Positions 54,109 through 63,019 of a stretch of 64,000 nt of DNA are shown here, in pieces. The notes under the pieces are model-generated. The model made no database searches. It was given only the letters and a program-made list of their open reading frames with translations, and was not told the origin of the DNA. The number at the start of each line of letters is the position of its first letter. The first letter of the stretch is position 1. A program made the translations under genes and the position numbers. The DNA is from Lachnospiraceae bacterium (GTDB taxonomy: Bacteria; Bacillota; Clostridia; Lachnospirales; Lachnospiraceae), in the NCBI GenBank assembly GCA_022483465.1, contig JAKVNF010000003.1, positions 474,001 through 538,000 on the forward strand, written 5' to 3'.

Positions 54109-56253
54109 ATGAGCAGAGCAGGATGGATACAAATCGACACGGAGCTGTACCAGAAAACACATGAGTGGATACAGCGCCAATACGGAGCAGACGCCCGAAA
54201 GATCGGCCTGTCCAATTCCGGAAATCTGAAGTACACAGATCAGCAGAATGCAGTGCACGCCATTCAACCGGATCATCTGCCGAATGACCTGCGCTCCCTA
54301 TGGACTACCCAGCGTTTTTTGAAGAATGCGAGCGCAGAAAAATCTCTGGTCAAAGCCGGGGTGGAGGACTTTGCACAGGAGCTCCAGCATGCCAAAGAAC
54401 TGGACCAATATTGGGGTGAACTCTGCACTCTGGCACAGATCGACGGTGTGCCGCGAAGGCAGAAACTTGGCAAAACGACCGTCACACTCGGCTCCTGCAG
54501 AGTTTCCCTGCCCGCGGTCCATCCGGCGTCCTCCGATTGGCGGGAAGATGGGCAGTATACCGACTTTTGGAAAAAGATCTACCAGTATGATGTGAGGCAG
54601 ATCTGCGGGTCGTGGAACAGGCAGGCCCTTGTCGATACGCTGGAAGCCCTTTGCCGGGAAACGGCGAAGATCATCCGGCCGACGCTCTCTGAAAAGTTGA
54701 TCAAACAGTTTGGCGAGGACTGCACCGCCTGCCGCATCGCGGACCTTACGCCGGAGAATATGGTGATGGGCAGATTTTCGATGCACTGCGAGCTGCCCGC
54801 CGGAAGCTTTGGAACGGGGACCGCAGAAGCGCATATCCTGCTTGGCAGCTTTGCACAGCTTCTGATTGACGGGCTGCCATCTGACAGCGAAACCGCAATA
54901 AATGCGGCAGAGGATGACACCAGGCGGCACCGATATTCGGTTCGAATGGGGCAAAACGGAAAAGTGCAGATCCGTCTGCCACAGACCATCCGGGAAATTT
55001 CGCTTGGCAATGCCTATCAGGTCTGTCTGAATGATGTCCTCTCAGATTGCATCAAACGCACTGCAGGACACGCCCTCGCATCCTACCTGTACAAAGTCCC
55101 CGCTGCCGCTGCTTCTCTGCGGTCCGTGCTGAACCAGGCCGACCTAAGTTATGACAACCGCACACAGGAGCTGACCGTCTCCTGCGCCTTTGGCACACTG
55201 CGCGCGGAGAAGGAGACGCACCGCTTTCAGTTTGTCGAGATGCAAGCTTTCCTGACCGCCGTGCAGGATGAACGCCTTTTTCGGTCCCGGCAGAAAATCT
55301 GTGAAGAAATCCAACAGGCGTATGAAAAAAAGTGTGTGTACCGCGCGTCCACCATGCGCCCATCCAGTGGGAGAGGGTACGGGATCCTGGCAGGCGACAC
55401 CGTGGTCACGTTCCTCTGCGGGGAAGAACACGTCAGCATTCCCTTTGTCATGCCAGAGAGCGGAGACGGGAAAGCGTATGAACAGGCGGTCCGCACCCTG
55501 TATGAGACAGCCTTTTGTGCGCTGTCACAGCAGCTGCACCGCAAAGAGGATGCAAGGCGTGCCGCAAAGTGGGAGCTCTACGATCTGGCCCTTGCGGATC
55601 CGCTCGACATCGCCATTTTGGAGTACACAGAGGTCAACGGCGCATATGTGACCGCCAATGCCATCCAACAGGCCCTGCGCGGAACCAAAATACAGCTCGA
55701 TGCATGCCTTCAACAGACAGAAGGCTGCGGGCGCTTCAAGATGATCTCGGGAGACGCCATCGTCAGTGAGATCCGAAAACTGGAGCGAAACGGCTTTCTT
55801 GTTTTTCACACTATTTACGGAACCTATGGCGCCTATGATCTCGTCAGGATCAAAGAGCAGGGACTGGACGTGCTCGATATCTGGGAGACAAGAAACCGCA
55901 CGCCCCAGAGCCGGGCAGACTGGTGGACCCTTCCGCAGACCTTCGGCGATTTTCTGCAGTCGCTGCAATGCAGGATCGCAAACCGGGAAGATGCAAGAAG
56001 AGAGCAGCTCGACCTGATGCACCATCTGGATGCGCCGCACATGATCGCCTGGTTTCACGACGAGATTGTGGACGCCTTCCCGAGAGAAGATGCCGACATG
56101 ATAAAGGTGCTCAAACTGTACCGTTCCATGCAGCCGAAGGGCTCCTTCCTGTGGGAGATGCTGGGACACATCCTGCGGGGCAGGCATCTGGCAGGGAGCA
56201 GCAAAGCGCAGGAAGAGGGCGCAGCAAAGAGCACGATTTCCGGCTCCCCGTAA
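54109..56253 (+). CDS. 714-residue protein of unknown family, third gene of the MoxR-VWA operon
   Basis: I do not recognise this family. No signal peptide or membrane span was seen, so it should be cytoplasmic. The N-terminal half is helical with clusters of charged residues; the middle (about residues 220-420) is beta-rich, with repeated hydrophobic strands such as FSMHCELPAGSFGTG and LTVSCAFGTLR. Residues ~545-590 (TANAIQQALRGTKIQ, then ISGDAIVSEIRKLERNGFLVFH) look like a winged-helix fold, suggesting DNA or protein binding. No known catalytic motif is visible. Start ATG 54109 follows TAGGAGGGGAT; the gap to the VWA gene is 13 bases, so the three are one operon. It may be the client or adaptor of the ATPase-VWA pair. 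Confidence 0.85.
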   Translation: MSRAGWIQIDTELYQKTHEWIQRQYGADARKIGLSNSGNLKYTDQQNAVHAIQPDHLPNDLRSLWTTQRFLKNASAEKSLVKAGVEDFAQELQHAKELDQYWGELCTLAQIDGVPRRQKLGKTTVTLGSCRVSLPAVHPASSDWREDGQYTDFWKKIYQYDVRQICGSWNRQALVDTLEALCRETAKIIRPTLSEKLIKQFGEDCTACRIADLTPENMVMGRFSMHCELPAGSFGTGTAEAHILLGSFAQLLIDGLPSDSETAINAAEDDTRRHRYSVRMGQNGKVQIRLPQTIREISLGNAYQVCLNDVLSDCIKRTAGHALASYLYKVPAAAASLRSVLNQADLSYDNRTQELTVSCAFGTLRAEKETHRFQFVEMQAFLTAVQDERLFRSRQKICEEIQQAYEKKCVYRASTMRPSSGRGYGILAGDTVVTFLCGEEHVSIPFVMPESGDGKAYEQAVRTLYETAFCALSQQLHRKEDARRAAKWELYDLALADPLDIAILEYTEVNGAYVTANAIQQALRGTKIQLDACLQQTEGCGRFKMISGDAIVSEIRKLERNGFLVFHTIYGTYGAYDLVRIKEQGLDVLDIWETRNRTPQSRADWWTLPQTFGDFLQSLQCRIANREDARREQLDLMHHLDAPHMIAWFHDEIVDAFPREDADMIKVLKLYRSMQPKGSFLWEMLGHILRGRHLAGSSKAQEEGAAKSTISGSP

Positions 56254-56265
56254 AAATTCCGCCGG

Positions 56266-56323
56266 CATATGGTTATCACAGTCCACTATCTCGACTAAGA
56301 TAGTGGACAAAAGCCACCATATG
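56266..56323. repeat. nested inverted repeats after the MoxR-VWA operon
   Basis: GTCCACTATCT (56281-56291) and AGATAGTGGAC (56298-56308) form a perfect 11-bp stem with a 6-base loop; CATATGG and CCATATG flank it symmetrically. There is no T-run, so this is a processing or binding site rather than a standard terminator. Confidence 0.6.
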
Positions 56324-56394
56324 GAGAAAACCCATGTCAGCCATCACAGAAAAAATCCGCTGCTTTAAGATTGCGAGCGGGAATTCTCGGCAAT

Positions 56395-57140
56395 TCAATT
56401 GCCGAGATGAAAGCGAGCCCGCTTCCTCGGCTGCAACGCATTGTTTAGCTTACAACAAGATTTTACCTTGCCATATTCCTCAAACACCGGAAGCTGCCCG
56501 TGAGGATACGTTTTCATCACCGCATGCCGATACTTGAAATGATCCTCTCTGCTTCCGAACTCAAAAAATGTGTGCTTCTGCAGCTCATCCGAAAGTGCTG
56601 GAAATGGTTTTTCTTCAAGGCTACACATCATCTGCCGGTGCTGATTTCCAAAGGTAAGTGCTTTTCCTGCCGCAATAAAATACGGCTTGATGCGGTCTTC
56701 ATCGCACCACAGAAGGTACTTCAGCGTTCTGCCTTTCGACCAGTACAGACTCTTGATCGCCAGATACAAAAAGGGGGCCATGATTCTCCGGGTGCCTTTT
56801 GAAATCTTCGCAAACTGCCCTCCGTCAAAGAACACATGCGAGACCGGCAACTGAGTCTTACTTAGAAACGCTGCGGCCAGATCTGCTCCCAGTGAAGAAG
56901 CCACAACCAGTGCTAACGAGGAAATACCCTCCTGCTTCAGATAATTCTCGATCTGAAGCAGCTCATCCGCTTTGCTGTGATATCTCTGTCCGCTGCAGTA
57001 TACCGTTGATGTCGGCAGAATACAGTAATAGTGGTCTTTCAAGTGTTCTGCGACCGGCATGCTGCTTTCTCCTTGACACCCATCGCATGGAAAAATATGA
57101 TGGCCGGATTCTTTTTATCTCCAATCACTGTGAACTGCAT
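56395..57140 (-). pseudogene. alpha/beta hydrolase, frameshifted near its 5' end
   Basis: The main frame (to 57060) reads MPVAEHLKDHYYCILPTSTVYC, then SSLALVVASSLGADLAAAFLS with the nucleophile-elbow SxSLG, later DEDRIKPYFIAAGKALTF. Upstream, a second frame begins at ATG 57140 with MQFTVIGDKKNPAIIFFHAMG (the oxyanion HAMG loop) and breaks near 57072 in VKEKAA. One missing base explains it: VKEESSMPVAEHL. The intact protein would be about 247 residues. A palindrome CTCGGCAAT/ATTGCCGAG lies at 56386-56406 at its 3' end. Indel could be real or a read error. Confidence 0.75.
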
Positions 57141-57459
57141 ATCATCAACTCAAAGCTGCTTTTCCAAACACCGCTGCAGACAGTCCCGGATTTGCGGCCG
57201 CAAGTCCTGCGTGTCCATCCCCAAAACGCATTGACGATCACCTCTTGTTCCCGATGAAGAAGGCAGGAAAGACAGCACAGGAAGAACGCGCGCGGAAAAA
57301 GCATGAGATCAAAGACCTTAAGATGGAGCACGCCCCCTTCCAAAGATCAAAGAACTGTCGGAGTAGGAGAGCGATCGCAATCACTGTTGTCCCATCTGGT
57401 TTTCTCTCTTACATCTGCCCTGTGCGCAGAATCTGCAAAGCCCAGGGGAGAGGCGGAGC
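57141..57459. other. intergenic stretch, possible gene debris
   Basis: No credible gene. A short + frame with KKAGKTAQEERARKKHEI around 57255-57305 may be a remnant. A stem at 57443-57476 (CAGGGGAGAG..CTCTCCCCTG) with a TTTTTT run on + overlaps the stop of the AraC gene and could end transcripts of either strand. Confidence 0.4.
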
Positions 57460-58392
57460 TTATCCGCTCTCCCCTGTTTTTTGGCGCTCTTTTTTCTGTC
57501 TCTGCCGCGCCGCTTCCTCCCGCTTGGCCCTAAGGATGCTCCCCTGCACGATCTGGTCGGTCTTTTCCCGCTCCGCCCGGTAGGCCCGGGGAGAGATTCC
57601 GTACATCTTCTTGAAGGCGTCCTTGAAGTAGTTGGAGTCCGAGAACCCGCAGTTGATCGCCACCTCGGTGATCGAGTGGTCCGTGGACTGCAGCTCCTTG
57701 GAGGCATGCTCGAGGCGCACGTAGGAGAGGTATTCCTTCATCCCCATGCCGGTGACCGCCCGGAACTTTTTGGAGAAGTAGCTGGGGGAGAGCCCCGCCT
57801 GGTCCGCCATCGCATTCAGGGTGATGTGGGTGGCGTAGTGCTCCGAGAGAAACCGCGCCGCCGACAGGATCCCCTCATCTCCCGCCTGGGCCCGGGAGGC
57901 CAGGGTGGACTCGTAGTGGAAGATGCAGTGCCGCTCGCAGTTAACAAGAAACTGCTTCAGGTACATCTCCATCATCATCCGCGTGTTGGCATCGTCCACC
58001 TTCTCCTCCTGAAGCATGGCATCAAAGATGCCGTCCATCATCTCCCGGTAGGCGGCTGGGATGTGGACCATCACCAGGCACAGAAACCGCTCCCGCACAT
58101 CCGGCAGAAACCCGGTGCCCTCCCGGACGAGGTCGCTCTCCTTGAAGTAAACGTTGATCCGCAGACAGGCGGTCAGGTACCGGTTGTAGTGCACCATGTG
58201 GGGCGGAATGATCAGAAAATCCCCGCCATGCAGATCATAGAGGTCGTTGTTGAGAAAGAACCGGCAGGTCCCCTGGCGTACGTAGAAGAGCTCATAGTAG
58301 TAGTGGTAGTGGTTCTCCGTCATGTGGTAGCTGGAAGCCCGGGTGGTCTGGTTGATGTAGATCCGGTCGATGTTCAGGTCTGACACGCGCAT
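57460..58392 (-). CDS. AraC-family transcriptional regulator
   Basis: 310 residues. A cupin-type sugar-binding N-terminal domain (HYHYYYELFYVRQGTCRFFLNNDLYDLHGGDFLIIPP) and two C-terminal HTH units: ITLNAMADQAGLSPSYFSKKFRAVTGM, then SITEVAINCGFSDSNYFKDAFKKMYGISP. A basic tail follows (REKTDQIVQGSILRAKREEA). It is divergent from the sugar importer genes, which it probably controls. Start ATG 58392 after GGAGGAACTG. Confidence 0.92.
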   Translation of the reverse strand: MRVSDLNIDRIYINQTTRASSYHMTENHYHYYYELFYVRQGTCRFFLNNDLYDLHGGDFLIIPPHMVHYNRYLTACLRINVYFKESDLVREGTGFLPDVRERFLCLVMVHIPAAYREMMDGIFDAMLQEEKVDDANTRMMMEMYLKQFLVNCERHCIFHYESTLASRAQAGDEGILSAARFLSEHYATHITLNAMADQAGLSPSYFSKKFRAVTGMGMKEYLSYVRLEHASKELQSTDHSITEVAINCGFSDSNYFKDAFKKMYGISPRAYRAEREKTDQIVQGSILRAKREEAARQRQKKERQKTGESG

Positions 58393-58835
58393 ACGAACAG
58401 TTCCTCCTGCCGGGATCCCGGCAATCCTTCATATGTAAGTATTTACAATTGTCCCTGTTCCGTCCATGGTCCGGCTGCACAAAAAAAATCGGTCCCAGTG
58501 TGCACCCTGCCGAAAGCGAAGGCGCAATCAGCTCGATTTGGCGGAAAACGCAAAAATATTCTCCATTGTTCCGCTCGGATATTCCGGGTTTATGAGGCAT
58601 TATGCCATGATTTTTGCCATTTTCAGAGATATGCTTGGCAGGATCGACGAGATATGACAATTTTTCAGTAGTTTTTGGGGGAATTCGTCCATTTATTGGT
58701 AGTAGGCCCCGGGGAAAACCGGTATTTTTATAACATCAGCCGGGAGAAAGCGGCGCCCCAAACAGGGTAAGCACTTACATGAAGGGGATTCAGACCCGGC
58801 AGCACAGATTGTCTTTCAAAGGGAGGACGAAAAGA
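58393..58835. promoter_or_regulatory. divergent promoter region with two LacI-type operators
   Basis: 443 bases without a gene. Operator-like TGTAAGTATTTACA at 58434-58447, 41 bases before the AraC start, and GGTAAGCACTTACA at 58766-58779, 57 bases before the binding protein. They resemble the uxa-region sites at 19174, 19230 and 20344. Confidence 0.55.
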
Positions 58836-60221
58836 ATGAAGAAGAAAATCCTGACCACCGTTTTGGCATCCACGATGACGGCAGCACTTCTGGCAGGCTG
58901 CGGCAGCTCCTCGACCACCAGCACGGGAAGCGCAGATTCCACAGCCACCGCGGCCGCCACCGAGGCAGCCGCTTCCGACACGGCAGCCACCCAGAGCGCC
59001 TCTGCCGACACCGGCGCCAGCTATGAGAACTGCACGCTGACAATGGACTGGTGGGGCGGTGATTCCCGCCACGAGGCCACCCAGAACGCGGTCAACGCCT
59101 TCATGGAGAAGTACCCCGGAATCGACATCGAGGTCAACTTCGGCGCCTGGAGCGACTGGGAGACCGCAAAGGCCGCTGAATACGTCTCCGGCAACAACCC
59201 GGATGTGCAGCAGACCAACTTCGACTGGATCGGCAAGTACGACGGCTCCGGAGACACCTACCTGGATCTGAACACCGTCTCCGACACCCTGGACCTGACC
59301 CAGTGGTCTGACACCGATCTGGACCTCGTCAAGGACGTCAAGGGCGGCATCGCCGGTGTCCCGGTGGCCATGACCGGCCGCACGTTCTACTGGAACAAGG
59401 CAACCTTTGAGCAGGCAGGGCTGGAAGTTCCCACCACCCTGGAGGAGCTCGAGGCCGACGGCCCCATCTTCCAGGAAAAGCTCGGCGACAACTACTATCC
59501 GCTGGTTGTCGGAGAGTATGACCGCGCGATTCTGATGACCTACTACCTGCAGGCACAGTACAACGAGCCCATCATCTCCGAGGACGGCAAGCTCAACTTC
59601 ACCCAGGATCAGCTGCAGGAAGGCCTCGGCTTCATCGACCGGCTCGAGGATGAGCACGTGATCCCGACAGAGGAGTACATCCTCGGCGAGGGCGCCGATT
59701 CCATGGATAAGTCCGCACGCTTCATCGACGGCGAGTACGCCGGCATCTTCGAGTGGGATACCGCAGCAGGAAAGTACGTCTCCGCACTGGGAGATTCCGC
59801 TTCCGACTTCGTGGTCGGCAATGTCCTCGACGGACTGCAGTCCTACAGCAAGGTCTCTCTGATGTTCTCCATCTCCGCAAAGGCCGAGCACCCGCACGAG
59901 GCAGCGATGCTTCTGCAGTACCTGCTGAACGATCCCGAGGGTGTGACCCTCATGGGAACCGAGCGCGGCATTCCGGAGTCCAAGGCCGCCTATGACACTC
60001 TGAACGAGGCCGGTGCCCTGGATCAGATGTCCGTCGATGCCCACAACGCTGTCATGGACAGCAACCCGCTGTACTGGAATCCGATCTTTGATGACTCCAG
60101 CTTAAAGGGTGACACCGCCGCCTATGTGGATGTCTTCGACAACCTGTCTTATGGCAACTACGATGAGGCCACTGCGGCACAGACCCTGTACAACGCATAT
60201 CAGGCAGTCTGCACCCAGTAA
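58836..60221 (+). CDS. sugar ABC transporter substrate-binding lipoprotein
   Basis: 461 residues, binding-protein family 1. Lipobox AALLAGCGSSS after MKKKILTTVLASTMT. A Ser/Thr/Ala linker is followed by NCTLTMDWWGGDSRHEATQNAVNAFMEKYPGIDIEVNFG, typical of carbohydrate binders, later GRTFYWNKATFEQAGLEVPTTLEEL. ATG 58836 follows GGGAGGACG. With the LacI-type site and the nearby uronate regulon, uronic-acid oligomers are plausible ligands, but the sequence does not show it. The operon has no ATPase gene. Confidence 0.92.
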   Translation: MKKKILTTVLASTMTAALLAGCGSSSTTSTGSADSTATAAATEAAASDTAATQSASADTGASYENCTLTMDWWGGDSRHEATQNAVNAFMEKYPGIDIEVNFGAWSDWETAKAAEYVSGNNPDVQQTNFDWIGKYDGSGDTYLDLNTVSDTLDLTQWSDTDLDLVKDVKGGIAGVPVAMTGRTFYWNKATFEQAGLEVPTTLEELEADGPIFQEKLGDNYYPLVVGEYDRAILMTYYLQAQYNEPIISEDGKLNFTQDQLQEGLGFIDRLEDEHVIPTEEYILGEGADSMDKSARFIDGEYAGIFEWDTAAGKYVSALGDSASDFVVGNVLDGLQSYSKVSLMFSISAKAEHPHEAAMLLQYLLNDPEGVTLMGTERGIPESKAAYDTLNEAGALDQMSVDAHNAVMDSNPLYWNPIFDDSSLKGDTAAYVDVFDNLSYGNYDEATAAQTLYNAYQAVCTQ

Positions 60222-60243
60222 CGAACCAACCGCAATAGAGTAG

Positions 60244-60287
60244 GAGAGCGCCTGCCGCAGACTTCGGCCTATGGCAGGCTCTTTTAT
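60244..60287 (+). terminator. hairpin between binding protein and permease genes
   Basis: GAGCGCCTGCC (60245-60255) pairs with GGCAGGCTC (60273-60281), then TTTTATT. Same position as the hairpin at 33078. Confidence 0.7.
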
Positions 60288-60359
60288 TCCCGAAAACCGC
60301 TGGCTATCCGGCCGCGGCGCTGCGATCTGTGCAATATCGACAGAGAAAGGAGATTTGCC

Positions 60360-61273
60360 GTGTCTGAACTGGCGGCTGCAACCCAAAAGAAAAAGAAGAT
60401 GAACCGGGAGAACATCGGTCTCCTCTTCATCCTGCCCTGGATCATCGGATTTGCCCTGTTCAAGGCCTATCCGTTCCTGAGCTCGCTGTATTACAGCTTC
60501 ACCGACTACAACCTGTTCAAGGGCATCACCAAGTTTACGGTCGAGAACTACGTGAACGTGTTCAAGAACCCGACGGAGCGCAGCTCCCTGATCGTCACGT
60601 TCAAGTACGCGTTCATGACCGTCCCGTTAAAGCTCGTGTTCGCGCTGTTCATCGCCTACATCCTGAACTTCAAGATCAAGGGCGTGAACTTCTTCCGGAC
60701 CGCCTACTACATTCCCTCGATCCTCGGCGGTTCCGTCGCGATCGCGGTCCTGTGGAAGGCCTGTTCAACGATGACGGCCTGATCCGCACCGCCTTTGCGA
60801 GCATCGGCATCGAGGCGCCCCACTTCTTCACGAATCCCAACTGGGCGCTGTTCATGATCTGTCTGCTGCGTGTGTGGCAGTTCGGTTCTGCCATGGTCAT
60901 CTTCCTGGCAGCCCTGAAAGGCGTGTCCCAGGACCTCTACGAGGCAGCTTCCATCGACGGTGCCGGCAAATGGACCCAGTTCTTCCACATCACGGTGCCG
61001 CTCATCACCCCGGTTATCTTTTACAACCTGGTGACCCAGCTGGTGCAGGCATTCCAGGAATTCAACGGACCTTACATCATCACCAAGGGCGGCCCTCTGG
61101 GATCCACAACTCTGATGTCCCTTCTGGTCTACAACAACGCCTTCCAGTCCTACAACATGGGCAAGGCCTGCGCCGAGGCCTGGGTGCTGTTTCTGATCCT
61201 GATGGTCTTTACGGCGATCGCGTTCTGGAGCCAGAAGCACTGGGTCTACTACGCGGATGAAGATGGGAGGTAA
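60360..61273 (+). pseudogene. sugar ABC transporter permease (MalF type), frameshifted
   Basis: Start GTG 60360 (AGAAAGGAGAT upstream). Frame 1 runs MNRENIGLLFILPWIIGFA, YPFLSSLYYSFTDYN and ends AIAVLWKACSTMTA at 60782. Frame 2 continues GLFNDDGLIRTAFASIG and ends at 61273 with the EAA loop DLYEAASIDGAGKWTQFFHITVPL intact. One lost G after LWK (expected LWKGLFNDDG) explains the break near 60757. Joined length is about 304 residues. If real, the importer cannot work; if a read error, it is a normal permease. The partner gene begins four bases later. Confidence 0.88.
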
Positions 61274-61276
61274 GCC

Positions 61277-62173
61277 ATGGCACAGGGAAATACTAAGACA
61301 CTCAAGGATGCAAAAAAGCACATCGAGCGGAGAAGACGGATTTCGGTCTTCCTGCGGTACTTCGTCCTGATCCTGGTCGGCATCATCATGCTCTACCCCC
61401 TGATCTGGATGGTCGGCGCCACGTTCAAGAACAACAGCGAGATCTTCACCACCCTGAATCCCATACCGAAGGAGCCCACGCTCCAGGGATATGCGGATGC
61501 GATGAAGAGCTACGGCGGCAACATCAACATCTGGAAGGCCATGCTCAACACCTACAGCTACGTCATCCCGGAGGTCATCCTGACGGTGGTCTCCTCGGTG
61601 CTGACGGCCTACGGCTTCGGGCGGTTCAAGTTCAAGGGACATGACATCCTCTTCACCCTGATGATGGCCATGCTCTTCCTGCCCCAGGTGGTCTTAAACG
61701 TCCCCCAGTACCTGCTGTACAACAAGTTCGGGTGGGTCGGCTCCTCCTGGTACCCCGCACTCATCGTCCCGACGGCCTTCGCCACCGAGACCTACTTCAT
61801 CTTTATGCTGATTCAGTTCCTCCGGAACATCCCCAAGGACATGGAAGAGGCAGCTGCCATCGACGGCTGCAACGCCTTCCAGACCCTGATCAAGATCATC
61901 GTCCCAATGCTGATGCCGGCCATCACGAGCTGCGCCCTGTTCAAGTTCATGTGGAGTTCCAATGACTTCCTCGGGCCCCTGCTCTACGTCAACACCCCGG
62001 CCAAGTACCCCGCAACCATCTTCGTCAAGCTGTCCATGGACTCCGATACCGGATTCAACTGGAACCGGGTCCTGGCCACGTCCCTGATCTCGATCATCCC
62101 GAACATCTGCGTCTTCTTTGCCGCACAGAACCAGTTCGTGGAGGGCATCTCCGCGGGCGGCGTCAAGGGCTGA
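61277..62173 (+). CDS. carbohydrate ABC transporter permease (MalG type)
   Basis: 298 residues, six membrane spans (first YFVLILVGIIMLYPLIWMVGATFK). The EAA loop is PKDMEEAAAIDGCNAFQTLIKIIVPMLMPA. The end FVEGISAGGVKG is the usual MalG-type terminus. ATG 61277 follows GGGAGGTAAGCC. It is followed by a hairpin and yesL. Confidence 0.93.
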   Translation: MAQGNTKTLKDAKKHIERRRRISVFLRYFVLILVGIIMLYPLIWMVGATFKNNSEIFTTLNPIPKEPTLQGYADAMKSYGGNINIWKAMLNTYSYVIPEVILTVVSSVLTAYGFGRFKFKGHDILFTLMMAMLFLPQVVLNVPQYLLYNKFGWVGSSWYPALIVPTAFATETYFIFMLIQFLRNIPKDMEEAAAIDGCNAFQTLIKIIVPMLMPAITSCALFKFMWSSNDFLGPLLYVNTPAKYPATIFVKLSMDSDTGFNWNRVLATSLISIIPNICVFFAAQNQFVEGISAGGVKG

Positions 62174-62181
62174 TCTGACAT

Positions 62182-62213
62182 ATTCCCAGGGCGAAGCTGC
62201 TCTGGGAATTTTG
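62182..62213 (+). terminator. hairpin after the second permease
   Basis: ATTCCCAG (62182-62189) pairs with CTGGGAAT (62202-62209), then TTTTGC. Partial termination before yesL. Confidence 0.7.
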
Positions 62214-62236
62214 CATTGCACAAACAGGAGAAGGTT

Positions 62237-62995
62237 ATGCACAGCATTTTTCATCCCAACAATCCGGTGGTCCGCTTTTTCGTCAAGCTCAGCTACCTCT
62301 GGGGGCTGAACATCCTGTGGCTGGTCACGAGCCTCCCGATCTTCACGATCGGCGCCTCCACGACAGCCCTGCTCTACGCGGCGCAAAAGCTGTTGTGCGA
62401 CGAGGGCACGCCGGCCAAAAACTTTTTCAAATCCTTCAGGGAGAATTTCAAACAGAGTACCGGGATCTTCCTGATCTACCTCGGCGTCGGCGCCCTCCTT
62501 GCCCTGGACCTTGTCTACTGGAACCGGCAGGGGAGCGGGAACGGCATCAATGTCCCCTGGGCGCTCTCCCTGGCGGTCTGCATCCTGTACGGGATCTCCT
62601 TCTCCTACGTCTTTGCGATCCAGTCCCGGTTTGTCAACACCGTGGCGAACACGATTCGCTATGCGCTGATCCTGCCCTTCCACCACATGAAGGAGACGCT
62701 CCTCATCGCCCTGACCCTGGCGGCGGTGGGCTACCTCAACGTCGCCTTCTCCGCAGCGGTCAACTTCGTGACGCTGAACTTCGGGGTGGGCCTTGTCGCC
62801 TACCTGTTTGCGGTCTTCTTCTCAAACATCTTTGCCCCGTATCTGGAGAAGGCAGAGCCGGTCCCGGATGAGGCCTACACCGCCTCACAGGACGGGGATC
62901 CGGAGTTTGAGGAGGCGATCGCCGGGATCCTGGCGCGCAACGAGGAGGACGCCCGGATCGAAAAGGCACAGAAGCGCCAGAAGACGATGGCGTGA
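62237..62995 (+). CDS. YesL-family (DUF624) membrane protein
   Basis: 252 residues. Starts HSIFHPNNPVVRFFVKLSYLWGLNILWLVTSLPIFTIGAS, the YesL signature, with four or more spans in all (GIFLIYLGVGALLALDLV, ALSLAVCILYGISFSYVFAI, LNFGVGLVAYLFAVFFSNIF). A charged C-terminal tail of about 45 residues follows. YesL genes travel with sugar (rhamnogalacturonan) ABC importers; the molecular role is not known. ATG 62237 (CAGGAGAAGG upstream). Confidence 0.88.
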   Translation: MHSIFHPNNPVVRFFVKLSYLWGLNILWLVTSLPIFTIGASTTALLYAAQKLLCDEGTPAKNFFKSFRENFKQSTGIFLIYLGVGALLALDLVYWNRQGSGNGINVPWALSLAVCILYGISFSYVFAIQSRFVNTVANTIRYALILPFHHMKETLLIALTLAAVGYLNVAFSAAVNFVTLNFGVGLVAYLFAVFFSNIFAPYLEKAEPVPDEAYTASQDGDPEFEEAIAGILARNEEDARIEKAQKRQKTMA

Positions 62996-63019
62996 AATCC
63001 AAGTATGAGGGGGAGAACC

